Shown piece after piece: positions 22,610 through 33,814 of a stretch of 64,000 bases of DNA. The DNA lies in contig NC_045127.1 of assembly GCF_007655135.1 (NCBI RefSeq), positions 17,269,699-17,333,698 on the forward strand. The letters run 5' to 3'. The translations under genes were made by a program, and so were the position numbers. The number at the start of each line of letters is the position of its first letter. Position 1 is the stretch's first letter. The stretch is from Punica granatum (taxonomy: Eukaryota > Streptophyta > Magnoliopsida > Myrtales > Lythraceae). The notes under the pieces were generated by a model. That model was not told the DNA's origin. It did no database searches and worked only from the letters and a program-made list of their open reading frames with translations.

Positions 22610-23616
22610 TCCTTTCTAAATATTTGAATAAGATGAATGTCTTGTCTACCAAAAAAATAAGAGAAGAACATCGTTTCAACGTATATCCTGATATTTAGAA
22701 GTCCAACAGGTCCTGGCTAATTAATTCAATTCAAGTAGGTTCGACCCAGTAAGGGGGTAAAACTCTCCTAATTTAGGATTTTCTTCATTTACAAGACTCG
22801 AATCCAATATATTGCTTAAAAAGAACAAATTTCGAACCGTTTGAATCAACCATTGTAGGTAGAGATAAACGTCTCTTGATTAAAAATAATCGATACAATC
22901 TAATAAGTTCGGTCTGGTGATCAAAAAGCGTGACTTTCTCAGCAACGACTCAAGTCGCTCTAGAAGTCATATATGAGAATAATTCTTACTTGCAGGATAG
23001 GGATTAGTCAGGTGAATCTAGAACACCATTGTTATATATATATGCAAAACAATAATACTTGCAAAAATTTACTTATTTGGCCATCTTAAGACACCCTATA
23101 TTAGATTTTTTGCCAAAGAAAAAGGACAGTAAATTAGATTTACAAATCCTCTTTGCACATCTAATTTACATACATATTGAATTTTTATGAACTTTTTTTT
23201 TAATTTAAAATATTCCTGAATTCAATTTGACACTTCCCAAAACCCCTATAATTGGAAACGAAGGGACTCTATGGAAGGTCATGCTTAATTATATTATGAT
23301 TGGTTCTGAGGTTCAGGACATTCCCATACACTAAATATAATTGAGCCTGAATTTGCATAATCATCGTAAAATTTCATTACATTGAGTGAAGTTGGTCAAT
23401 TAAATGTAGAAGGAAGATTCTCCTTAGTTATGCTTTATGCCCTATTTTTCTCAGTTTCGTGTTCTTCCATGATTTTTGGACCTTTTTGGTAAACGAGTCC
23501 AAATTAAAATAAAGCAATTGCAATTTATCATGTGTTCTCAATTTCATCCCAACCGTACAAGTATAATCCAAACCGAGCCAAACCGAGTTGATGTATAAGC
23601 AAACAAGCTTGGTTAC
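22610..23616. other. No gene seen; 5' flank of the copia element
   Basis: AT-rich with no motif or repeat that I recognise. The bases next to the LTR are GGTTAC. Confidence 0.6.
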
Positions 23617-23793
23617 TATTGAGAGATATTCGGGATATCCGAAATACTTTTTCTGTTATCTTTCTGTTATCTCGAGATATTGTAATATTCTAGAGTTAGT
23701 TTTCTTCTTTTTCGAATATAGATCAGATTGTATATATGTAGCTCGTTACCCCGATGAATAGATCAGAATGATTAATTCTAAATTGGAGTCTTA
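23617..23793 (+). repeat. 5' LTR of the copia element
   Basis: Begins TATTGAGAGATATTCGGG and runs to just before the primer site. Bases 23617-23760 match 28487-28630 with a single difference (GGATATCC versus GGATATTC). The first dinucleotide is TA rather than the usual TG, in both copies. The right boundary (about 23793) is inferred from primer-site spacing. Confidence 0.8.
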
Positions 23794-23796
23794 AGT

Positions 23797-23812
23797 TGGT
23801 ATCAAAGCAAGG
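23797..23812 (+). other. Primer-binding site, tRNA-Met type
   Basis: TGGTATCAAAGCAAGG matches the usual initiator-Met primer complement of plant copia elements. Confidence 0.85.
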
Positions 23813-23854
23813 CTTTCTCTGGAACTTCTAAGATTTGAGAATTAATGAGAAGGG

Positions 23855-26704
23855 ATGACGAAGAGGGAAGAAAAGGTTGAAAGCTTGGGGAAAGGGATGC
23901 AGGGTTCTGCGATTTACAGGATCGGAAGTTCGGATTCCACGGGGGTACAAATCACCTCATGTTTGCTTAATGGAGAGAATTACCTGACATGGTCAAGGGC
24001 AATGACGATTGCATTGACAGCGAAAGGGAAGTTGGGATTTGTGGAAGGCAAGGTCCCGAGACCACCACCAGGTGACCCGAACCTGGAAAACTGGGAGATG
24101 TGCAACTCTCTTGTTTTGGCTTGGATTTTTAATGGACTGGAGAAGGAACTTCAACCGAGTGCGGCTTATGCAACGGAAGCAAAGATGCTTTGGGATGATT
24201 TGAAGGAGAGATATTCTCAAGGTAATGAAACGAGAATATATCAATTGAAGTTTGATATCTGTATGTATCGACAGGGAGGGAAGACAATCCAAAAGTATTA
24301 CTCGGGAATCAAGACGTTGTGGGACGAGCTCGAGAATTACCTTGAGTCACTGGGATGCTCTTGTGAGGCTGCTACACGGTATGCTGCACAGAGAGAAAAG
24401 GAGAAAGTATATCAATTCTTGATGGGATTAGACGACCAATTTCGAGGAGTGAGGTCCGACATTCTCAGGACCGTGCCCTTACCGACATTAAGCAGGATAT
24501 ATCAGATGGTCTCAGAGGAAGAGAATCAACTTGCTGTTGTCCGTTCCCGTGAGACTGTACGCACACCAGAAGGGGGAATCGAGCTGGGAGCTTTCGCTGT
24601 GAAGGGGGCGAGCGAAAATCAACAGGGGCAGCGCTGGACAGCAGAGGGCAAGCCGATCTGCGACCATTGTGGTCGACCAGGCCACATCAGAAACTCTTGC
24701 TGGACGCTCCATGGTTCGCCTGCAGAAGGGAATAAGGGCAAAGGGAGGAAGGCAACTGAACAAGGGAAGCAAGGAGGACACGGGCAATGGAGAGCACCCG
24801 GGCAGACTACTGGGCAGCGGTGGAAAGGACAAAATACAAGTCAGAGTGGACCAACATTGGGGCAGTGGAATGGAGGAAAGTCAACCGGAAATGCACTGGC
24901 TAATGCAGTACATGAAGGAGCGGGAACCAGTGGCGGGGGTAATTCCCTCCCGGGATTGTCCAGTACTCAACTTGAGACATTGCTTAGCATGATCGTAGCA
25001 CATGAAGGGAAAAATGAGCCACTAGTCGGTAAATCTAATAATAATTTTATTTTTGTTGAAAAGGGAGAATGGATAATTGATACAGGGGCATCAAGACATA
25101 TGACCGGTTGTGTGAATTATTTGGATGATTCGAGGCCAATTGGAGAAGAATTTTCTATTTATATTCCTAATGGAAAGTCCACTCAAGCAAGGAATATGGG
25201 GACTGTGCGACTTGGGAATTTATTCACTTTGCAGAACGTCTTATTTGTGCCATCGTTTAATTGTAATTTGATTTCGGTCGGCCAACTAAGCAAAGATATG
25301 GATTGCTTTGTGACATTCTTACCTGGGTTATGTCTCATACAGGACCGCATATCGAGGAAGATAATTGGACTGGGTGAGCTTCAAGGGGGGGTGTACTACT
25401 TGCGGTGGCTAGCATCATCGGCATTGGCTTGTCAGGCTCAAGTGTTTGGCTCAGGAGATATCTGGCATAAACGGCTCGGGCATCCATCCAGTGGCATTAA
25501 AATAAGTGAGATTGATTTCGATTCTAACTCCATGAAGAATAAAGGCTGTGATGTATGTCTTCGGGCTAAACAAACTCGTTTGCAATTTAATTTGAGTTCA
25601 AATAAAGCTCCATCTCCATTCTATCTTGTGCATTGTGATCTGTGGGGTCCTTATAAAGAGAAGACGATTTCGGGAGAAAGTTATTTTTTGACTATTGTGG
25701 ATGATCATAGCCGAGCAGTTTGGTTGTATATGTTAAAGGATAAAACGGAAGCACGACGAAGTTTGATGGGGTTCTGTAATTTAGTCAAAAATCAATTTGG
25801 AACTACTGTGAAAGTGGTACGAAGCGATAATGGGCTAGAATTCTTGTCTCGGGAGTTACAAGATTTCTTCTTTCAGAATGGAATTGTGCATCAGACATCT
25901 TGTACGGACACACCGCAACAAAATGGACGAGTGGAGAGAAAGCATAGGCACATACTTAATGTCGCACGTGCACTATTATTTCAGGCCTCACTCCCTACAC
26001 GTTTCTGGGGAGAAAGTGTTGCGACGGCGGCCTATTTGATTAACATGATGCCGACACAGATATTGCATGGTAAAAGTCCGTATGAGGTTCTTTTTCAGAG
26101 AAAACCAAGTTATTCAAATCTGCGGGTATTCGGATCTTTATGTTATGCACATCATCGACCACGTAACAAAGATAAGTTTGCTGAGAGGTCTCGGAGATGT
26201 ATATTTGTGGGGTATCCCCATGGAAAGAAAGGATGGCGGATGTTTGATTTGGAGAAGGAAGAATTCTTCGTTTCAAGGGACGTGCAATTTTTAGAGAGTG
26301 AATTCCCATTTAAGAAAAGTGATCACCCGAAGATGACAACCGGGAATCCTCTATTTTTCCCGAAGACATGGGCCGGAGAGAACTTTGTTTTTGAGGGGGA
26401 GGGAGATATGTGGTGGATCAGGGAAGAAATGGAAGGAGAAAAGGAGGCCCGTGATAGGCCACTGCCCAGTTTAGAAAATCCTGCGGGGCCTCAGAGAAGC
26501 ACAGGTGGAGCGGCGTCCAGTCCACGATCAGAAAATCCTGCGAGGCCTCGAGGAAGTTTGGATGGATCCCATCAAATGACAGATCTAGTGGGCTGTAGAG
26601 AGAATTGGAGCAAGAGGCCCTGTCCAGTCCAGAACGAGAGCAGGAATTTCAGCCTGCATACCGAATTATTCCGGCCCAATCCCAGCAAATTGCAACAGAG
26701 CTGA
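23855..26704 (+). pseudogene. Copia gag-protease-integrase frame (frameshifted near its end)
   Basis: A 949-codon frame encodes the front part of the copia polyprotein. Residues ~43-240 are a copia-type Gag (YLTWSRAMTIAL, then KLGFVEG). The zinc knuckle CX2CX4HX4C is at about 269-282. The protease active site DTGAS is at 409-413. The integrase HHCC finger starts at His538 (HKRLGH ... CDVC). The integrase catalytic core has Asp595 (HCDLWGP), Asp658 (RSDNGLEF) and Glu694 (NGRVERKH), spaced DX35E. All these catalytic residues are present. After about residue 870 the frame is out of phase: the conserved downstream sequence resumes in another frame from about 26605, consistent with loss of one base (or gain of two) between about 26400 and 26640. 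It would act in virus-like particles and in nuclear cDNA insertion if complete. Confidence 0.9.
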
Positions 26705-27105
26705 GAAGATCTGATGCTCAAGCTTCGCGACGATCGGGTAGAGAAATTCGAGCGCCAACATATTTGAAGGACTTTGTTGATCATAAAGATAAAAATTTTG
26801 TTACTCACGTTGCCACACATTACCCCCCCTGCTCGCCCATTCCATCGAAATCCTCAGGTATGTCGTATCCTATTGAAACTTATTTAGCTCAAACTGGATC
26901 TCCTAATTTGGATCTGTCCTATTTGGCTGCAATTGATTCGGATATTGAGCCTAGAACTTACCAAGAAGCAGTTCGTGATCCTCGATGGAAAGCAGCAATG
27001 GCGGAAGAAATACGAGCATTGGAATTGAATCGGACTTGGATATTGGAGACATTGCCCCCAGGTAAGCGACCTATAGACTGTAAATGGGTCTACAAAATAA
27101 AGTGA
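26605..27105 (+). pseudogene. Copia linker and start of RT, ends at a nonsense codon
   Basis: Continuation of the polyprotein in a different frame. It contains GREIRAPTYLKDFV, the usual linker before the RT, then YQEAVRDPRWKAAMAEEI and the RT N-terminus (KWVYKIK). It ends at TGA 27103-27105, where the family continues without a stop. The TGA lies next to a CG-type context and fits a C-to-T transition. The listed start at 26605 is only the first Met of the open stretch. Confidence 0.85.
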
Positions 27106-28479
27106 CGTGCAGATGGAAGTGTAGAGCGATATAAGGCACGTTTGGTTGCGAAGGGGTTTACTCAAGTAGAAGGTATTGATTTTCATGAGACGTTTGCCCC
27201 TGTAGCTAAATTGGTTACTGTGAGGTGTCTATTGGCTGTGGCGATAGCAAAAGGTTGGGAGATGCATTAGATGGATGTGCAAAATGCTTTTCTGCATGGA
27301 GATCTAGATGAAGAGATATATATGAAGCTACCACCTGGATTTTCTTCACATAGAGGAAGGGTTGTGTGTCGTCTCCAAAAGTCTCTTTATGGTCTTCGAC
27401 AAGCATCACGCAATTGGTACTCTAAATTTGCGGACGCATTGCGAAGATATGGATTTCAGCAATTTGGTGCCGACCATTCCTTATTTGTTTATTCAAAAGG
27501 AGATATTTTTCTAGGAGTTCTGGTTTATGTGGATGATCTTATAGTGGTTGGCAACAATTCTGGACATTGTGCTTCTTTTAAGAAGTATCTTAATAAGTGT
27601 TTTCGGATCAAAGATCTTGGTCCACTGAAGTATTTTTTGGGAATTGAGGTGACTCGTACAGATTCTGGTCTTTTTCTTTGTCAGAGAAAATATGCACTTG
27701 ATATTATAACTGAGTGCGGGATGTTGGGATCTCGACCTTCTTATTTTCCCATGGAGCAGAATCATGGGCTCACAGCTGGTTCGGGCTCCTGTCTTGAAGA
27801 TGCAAGCAGTTATAGACATTTGATTGGTCGATTAATTTATCTGACTATCACCAGACCAGATTTATGTTATTCAGTGCACATATTGGCACAATTCATGCAA
27901 GATCCACGTCAACCACATTGGGATGCAGCCATGAGAGTGGTGCGCTATTTGAAGCAGTCACCTGGACAAGGGATTTTCATACTACCCGAATCTTTGGATC
28001 TTGTGGCATATTGTGATTCAGATTGGGCAAGCTGCCCCATGACCCGGCGATCAGTTTCGGGGTACTTCGTCACACTTGGAGGATCACCGATCTCTTGGAA
28101 GACTAAGAAGCAGACTACGGTGTCTAGATCGTCTGCAGAAGCTGAGTACAGGGCTATGGCTGCCACTGTGAGTGAAGTACTTTGGCTACGAAGTTTATTG
28201 AGCTCCCTTGGAGTTCGGACTGCTCATCCTACACGTTTGTTCTGTGACAATCAGGTAGCCTTGCATATTGCTGCCAATCCTGTGTTTCACGAGAGGACTA
28301 AGCATATAGAGATAGTTTGTCACTTTATTCGTGAACATATTCAATCTCGAGTCATTGTCACTGCACATGTTTCAACCAGACTGCAACTTGCAGATATATT
28401 CACGAAGGCTTTGGGTCGAGATCGTTTTACATTTCTTCTCGGCAAGTTGGGCATTCGTCAGACTCATACTCCAACTTGA
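27106..28479 (+). pseudogene. Copia reverse transcriptase and RNase H
   Basis: The same frame continues after the TGA, is broken again by TAG at 27268-27270, and then is open for 402 codons (27271-28479). The RT catalytic motif YVDD is at residues 86-89 of that stretch. The RNase H part starts near CDSDWAS (Asp at residue 249) with SSAEAEY and CDNQVAL downstream. The stop TGA at 28477-28479 overlaps the polypurine tract. Both nonsense codons fit C-to-T transitions, one in CG-like and one in CAG-type context, as expected from cytosine methylation in plants. No full-length polyprotein can be made from this copy. Confidence 0.9.
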
Positions 28480-28486
28480 GGGGGAG
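28478..28486 (+). other. Polypurine tract
   Basis: GAGGGGGAG sits directly before the 3' LTR, the standard copia plus-strand priming site. Confidence 0.85.
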
Positions 28487-28630
28487 TATTGAGAGATATT
28501 CGGGATATTCGAAATACTTTTTCTGTTATCTTTCTGTTATCTCGAGATATTGTAATATTCTAGAGTTAGTTTTCTTCTTTTTCGAATATAGATCAGATTG
28601 TATATATGTAGCTCGTTACCCCGATGAATA
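28487..28630 (+). repeat. 3' LTR of the copia element, truncated
   Basis: 144 bp matching 23617-23760 with one difference. Similarity stops at GATGAATA; the last ~33 bp that precede the primer site in the 5' LTR are absent. No TSD follows. Confidence 0.85.
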
Positions 28631-31444
28631 TTGCGAGCTTTAATTTGTTGAGTACTAATTAATGTCAATGTTGGGACACAGCTCCTGAGAGGTGGTCTAG
28701 CCAGTGAAATCACAAGCTGAAATTGAGCCATTAAAATTCTACAATACATTGATTCAAGATGCATGTATAGATGCATTATGCAATCAATATATGGATGACA
28801 TATTTCCAATTTTTTGAAAAGAAACTCCTGTTAATTAATTCACAACTCAAGTAATTTATGTAGAAAACAAGTAAATTACTTGAATACATCATACAGGCAC
28901 TTGTATTGCAAGAAAAAATACCAGTGATCTACTTGAATATATTATACATGCACTTTTCATCCCACTGCATTATAGACCAACTCGATAATATGGTTTTTGT
29001 TCGATTCATTAATTAGTGACTTATTTGTGGTTTTATACAAGCTTGTTCAAGCTCTTGATTCTGTCACAAGATCGTCTCAAGTATTTATTAAGCCGAGATC
29101 CTGAGTAGATGGCAAGTAAATGCATATTTGAAAATACCCAATTAACCCCGACTCACTCATATGTCCTACTAAAATTATCAGTCAAAGAGTTGGCGGGGAG
29201 GATCCCGTTCCCTTGATGATGAGTAGCAAAAGTAGTTCTTGTCAAGTGTTCAAACCGAATTAGAGCCTATTGAATTGGCTAATTTTTCGCCGGAGATTCT
29301 TCAGTTGGCAATAATCATTCTCCGACCTAAAAGTCTTTTATCAAACTGATATTATGATGCTATATGAACTGTGAAACCGATTCCTATGTTGCTCAGACAC
29401 GATAGTTAAGGATTTGGATTCGTCGAGAATGGGCCAAATGCATGAAAATGATGAGGTGACTACCTTATCATAAAAGGGGGGGAAATATTATATAGGAGGA
29501 GATCCAAAGTTGAATCTTTTACTTTATCACACAAAAGAAGAAATTCAAGAATATTCTTATTCTTCCAAAAAGGACATTACTTTCCCTTATACTTTCCTCA
29601 AGGTATATATTGTTTCTAGAATAAATCTTACTAGGCTAATGTAACGATTGTCTTAACAGAAAAAGAAACAGAATTGAATTATATAAATTCGATTGATGTC
29701 ATTAATCGGAAATTCGCTTGACTAGGCGGTTCAGAGATGTCATCCTGCACTGTCCGATCAGCACTTTGCGAGTAGCTTCACACTGATCCAATGATGGAAG
29801 AGCTCTCGGAAGCGTCTATGAAATAGACGAGAGAAATTATACGCTGTCACACTGTGAATTATTGAACAATTATTAATTATCAATTATATTATATAAAAGT
29901 CGAAACGTGTGATGTGATTGAGCCATATATATTATCCAAATTTTACATCCCTTAACTCATGATTAATTTTTTTTTTCAGCTGCTCGAAAAGTTAATATCA
30001 TTGATGCAATTATAAAAAAACTTATTTATTAAACTAAAAAAATAAAAATGAAATCTCCATTTGCAAATAAATATTAAATATTTCCTTAAAAATAATCTTA
30101 AAAATAATTATCTCCATAAAAAAAGTTTCTCAACAAATATTAAGTAAATTAATTTTTTTAAAATTTACACATGTTATGTAATGTGCGCGCCTGAATCTGA
30201 TTCTCTATTAAAAAGCAGAAAAACAACTTTCTGAATTGCAGCTTTGGCCCAATAATTGTGCAACAATGTAATTCAAATCATATGGATAAGATATTGATTC
30301 TCACAGTCGACCAAAGTACAGAAATAACAGTCAAATAGACACAACATCTTGCCCGTCTAATTAGTTATGTACTTATTCGTTATACCAAACTAAATGCAGC
30401 ATTAAAATCTCGACGGAAACACATCCTTGTCATAGGTCCAATCTTATAAGTAGAAAGTAGACAATGCCAAGAAGAACAAAGTTACCAAAGTTGATATTAT
30501 TCTCCTCGAAGAATAAAGAGTTCGAATCCGAACCCCTTTTTATCTTCATATTGAATGATGAATTTTCATTTTCAACCCTGTCTAAAGACCAAAAATGAAA
30601 AAGCTATGGCAATTCGATGCCCCCACGTTTCTTCCATTTCTGCAAAACATTACAGCACGATATGTAAAATGCATATGAATGAACTCAACTCCACCTAGTC
30701 TTTAATTAGTATTTCATGGCATAGATGGAGCCTTGAGTATGCACCCGGCGACACTCAAGCCACTGCATCTATAGAAACGGCATCACTGGATTCGTGAAAT
30801 TCCAATATATCTCTCACTCCATGATTCGGGCCTGGTATTGCGTATCTTCCTACGGGAAAACCTCGAATTCGGCACAGGTACTTGTTCTATGCTTAATTAA
30901 CCCGACATGAGTAGTGTGATGTTCATCTTCCAGTTAGAGAATCTCGACTTCCGCCCAGGTGCTCAATATGCGACCAAAGTGGCTGAGGCAGGTCAGATAC
31001 ATTATCCCAAGAACAGGGGAAAATAAAATAAAGCCTGCCCACATGTATCCCACCAACTGGGAGATTTTTATTCCCTAATCAAGCCAGCCTTTCATTATCA
31101 ACTAGTCATTTTATCCATTTCGTCGCGGGTGACATATCATTCGGGATACAAAATTATATATTTTATATTTTAATTGGATTTTTAAAAATATTAATTAGTT
31201 TGTAATGATAAAATTAACTCTTAAGAAATGATCAAGTTATTGCGGCCCAAAAATAAAAAAAGAAATGATCAAGTTAACGATGAACAGAATATACAATATT
31301 CATCATATTAGCTTCGCGCTATTATGTAATTACATCATATTACCTTTATTCACTTAGAAAAGGTATTAATTGATATTTTATAAATACAATTAGTAAATTT
31401 AATGAGTGTAATTATTTTAATTAAGATTGAGGTAAGCAAAACAT
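28631..31444. other. No gene seen
   Basis: Mixed intergenic sequence. All open frames are short and unconvincing. No LTR, TIR pair or tRNA-like head was found. Confidence 0.6.
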
Positions 31445-31524
31445 TTTAGGAATCGTTTGGCAACACGATAATTTTTTTAACTCTACTTCACTTTAAACCC
31501 ACTTATCTTCAATTGAATAACATA

Positions 31525-31569
<45 letters not shown>

Positions 31570-31731
31570 TCTTCGATTGTTTTATCTTAACTACCATTCG
31601 ATTCAATTTTTAATACTAAATTCTCTCAAATATTCATTACTTTTTCCCACTTTTTTCATAGTTTAACAACACAATCATTACAATCCCAAATAAATATAAT
31701 TATTTATAATTGGAATGGAGTGGATCCTAAA
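31445..31731. mobile_element. MITE with internal (ATT)n microsatellite
   Basis: The left end TTTAGGAATCGTTTGGCAAC, followed by AACTCTACTTCACTTTA, mirrors the right end TTTAGGATCCACTCCATTCC (complement). A run of about 15 ATT repeats spans 31524-31569. The CTCTACTTCACT subterminal motif is shared with the MITE at 38711-39068. Ends are approximate. Confidence 0.55.
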
Positions 31732-31755
31732 TAAAGTCTAGTATCTAAAAGAAAT

Positions 31756-32612
31756 GGGTAAAATGTACTCACCTTCCTCAAGCTTTGTAGAAATCACATT
31801 GAACCTCTTTTGTTGAGAAAATATGCACTTAACTCTATTTGACTTATTTGACAAAATCATTATTTTTGGGAAAAGTTTCATATAGAACATTTGGGTTTCT
31901 TTTTTTAAGACCAAATATTTACTTTTTATTGAGTAAGCACTTATTACATAAAATTCTTATTTTTAAAATATATTTATTTATTTTGAGAAAAATAAAAAAT
32001 ATTTTAAAAAAAGAAGCTCAAGATTCGCACTGACAGAAGTAAAGAGAAGAAGGGGAGATTGAGTCATCACCAGCCATCGCTGCCCTGGGCGATGTCATCG
32101 TAGGATGCCAAACACCATCTTACACGATGGTGACCAGAAGCAAGCCATCGGTAATGGAAACATTACAATAAAAAAAAATAGTATTCACGGGTAAACACAC
32201 TATTTTTTTAATTGTGTAAACACATCAAATAGTTATGAGATAGTGATGGCCCTAGTAGGTGACTATCTCTCAAAACAATGTTGCTAGATACCTTTCTCCT
32301 TTCTCTTCGTCCGTCTTCTTTATTTTCACTTTCTTTGATTTTTCAATTTTTTTTTTATTTTGAAATTGTAGAACATATTTTAAAAGTAAAAAAGGACTCA
32401 TACGAACTTTTTATGTAACGCGGTAGATTATTAGGTAAAATAGTAAATTTATGGTCATAAAAGAAATTCAAAAGTTATATCTGAAATTTGTGTTTTTCTC
32501 AAAAAATGATTGTTAGTCAAAGAAGTCAAATAGAATTAAGTACCTATTTTCTAAACAAATAGAATAATGTATGATTTTTCCATATCTTAAGGGAGTTGAG
32601 CGCATTTTACCC
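31756..32612. mobile_element. MULE-like element with ~230-bp TIRs and 9-bp TSD
   Basis: Ends are GGGTAAAATGTACTCA and the complement of GGGTAAAATGCGCTCA. The arms share CACTTAACTCTATTTGACTT / TACTTAATTCTATTTGACTT and several further blocks. The flanks AAAAGAAAT (31747-31755) and AAAAGAAAA (32613-32621) agree at 8 of 9 positions, the TSD length of Mutator-like elements. The core (about 32040-32160) has a GC-richer patch with repeated GCCATCG/CGATGG motifs and no usable ORF. Confidence 0.75.
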
Positions 32613-32621
32613 AAAAGAAAA

Positions 32622-33814
32622 CATTAATTTTTAGCATCCAAACTATAGGAGATACTTGACTTTTTGAATTTTACATCTTTTATACAATAAATCATTCCTA
32701 GAGTTTGGAGCGATATTTCAATTAAATTTGCTCACTCCATTATCCCACCATTCATTTCGCAGCTTACTTAACACTTTTATTAATGTATTTTTGCTTTGAA
32801 AGTATAGATAGTTTTATTCTCAATTCTTTTGCAACGTGTATTATTTATTAATTAACTATACATTTTGTTATCTTTTGTTATCAAACTTATAGAAATATGT
32901 AATTTCATGCTTGACAACGTTTGACTTTTTATTTCCAACTCTAATACTTCGAATGAAAAAGGTTATTTAATTTTACTATAAGTTCTACAAAATATAATGC
33001 ACTCACAATTATTTGCTTTTAATTAAAAGCGTTACATTGCATACGTGCGTATATTAAAACACATGGCTCTCAAAATACGATATAATGAATTGCGTTATTA
33101 TTTTCTTAAAATCAATTGATTAATTAGTCATCAATTATAAGATAAAAATTCTAACCAATACAACGTAAAACTTAATTTTGATTATTCTCATCTCTCTAAA
33201 TTCTATAATTTTCCATTTTAATTTTGATAAAATTATGTCACTTAATTTTAAACAGAATTTTTCTCAATAGATACTGATTGAGCTTCACTTTAATTAATTA
33301 ACTCCCTTACACCCACAACGATTTAAATATTTCCAAAAATCTTACAGTTTGAACGTGATTAATTACTTGTAAAGCTAAAAATTCTATTAGAATATTAAAA
33401 AATATTATTAAGTGCTTATAGTTAATTAATGCTAAATTAAGATGAGCCAAGGTCTAGATTTTTGGCACAAATGACATGATGAGTGACCCGACAATGATAT
33501 TATACGTATATAGATTAAAAAAATGAAAAAACAAAAAAAACAAAACCGTATTGTCTAGACTGAACATACGTACATCAAGCCAATCTATACACATACGTAT
33601 ATATATACGTCTATCCATGCTCCTTGCATTTGGAATCAGGATAACCAACGACTTCTGGATAAACGGGGAAATAGTACTTTCCTGGTAATGCTAAATACAA
33701 TTTCCCTCGACTAATTTAGCAGAAGGGCAAATACTATATAGCGAAACTTATAAATCATTGTGACACAGCAACTTGCTGGTTCTATAGCCACTTACACGGT
33801 CAGGCAAACACGCT
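32622..33814. other. No gene seen; 3' flank of the hydrolase gene
   Basis: AT-rich. The part next to 33815 should include the 3' UTR of the minus-strand gene. No convincing ORF. Confidence 0.6.

Larger units (their letters stand above)
23617..28630 (+). mobile_element. Ty1/copia LTR retrotransposon, recent but defective
   Basis: Order is LTR, tRNA-Met primer site, gag, protease, integrase, RT, RNase H, polypurine tract, LTR, which is the copia gene order. The shared LTR sequence (144 bp) differs at one position, implying a recent insertion. The coding region has a frameshift and two nonsense codons. The 3' LTR lacks the last ~33 bp present between 23761 and the primer site, and no TSD is visible. 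The lineage is not assigned. Confidence 0.95.
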
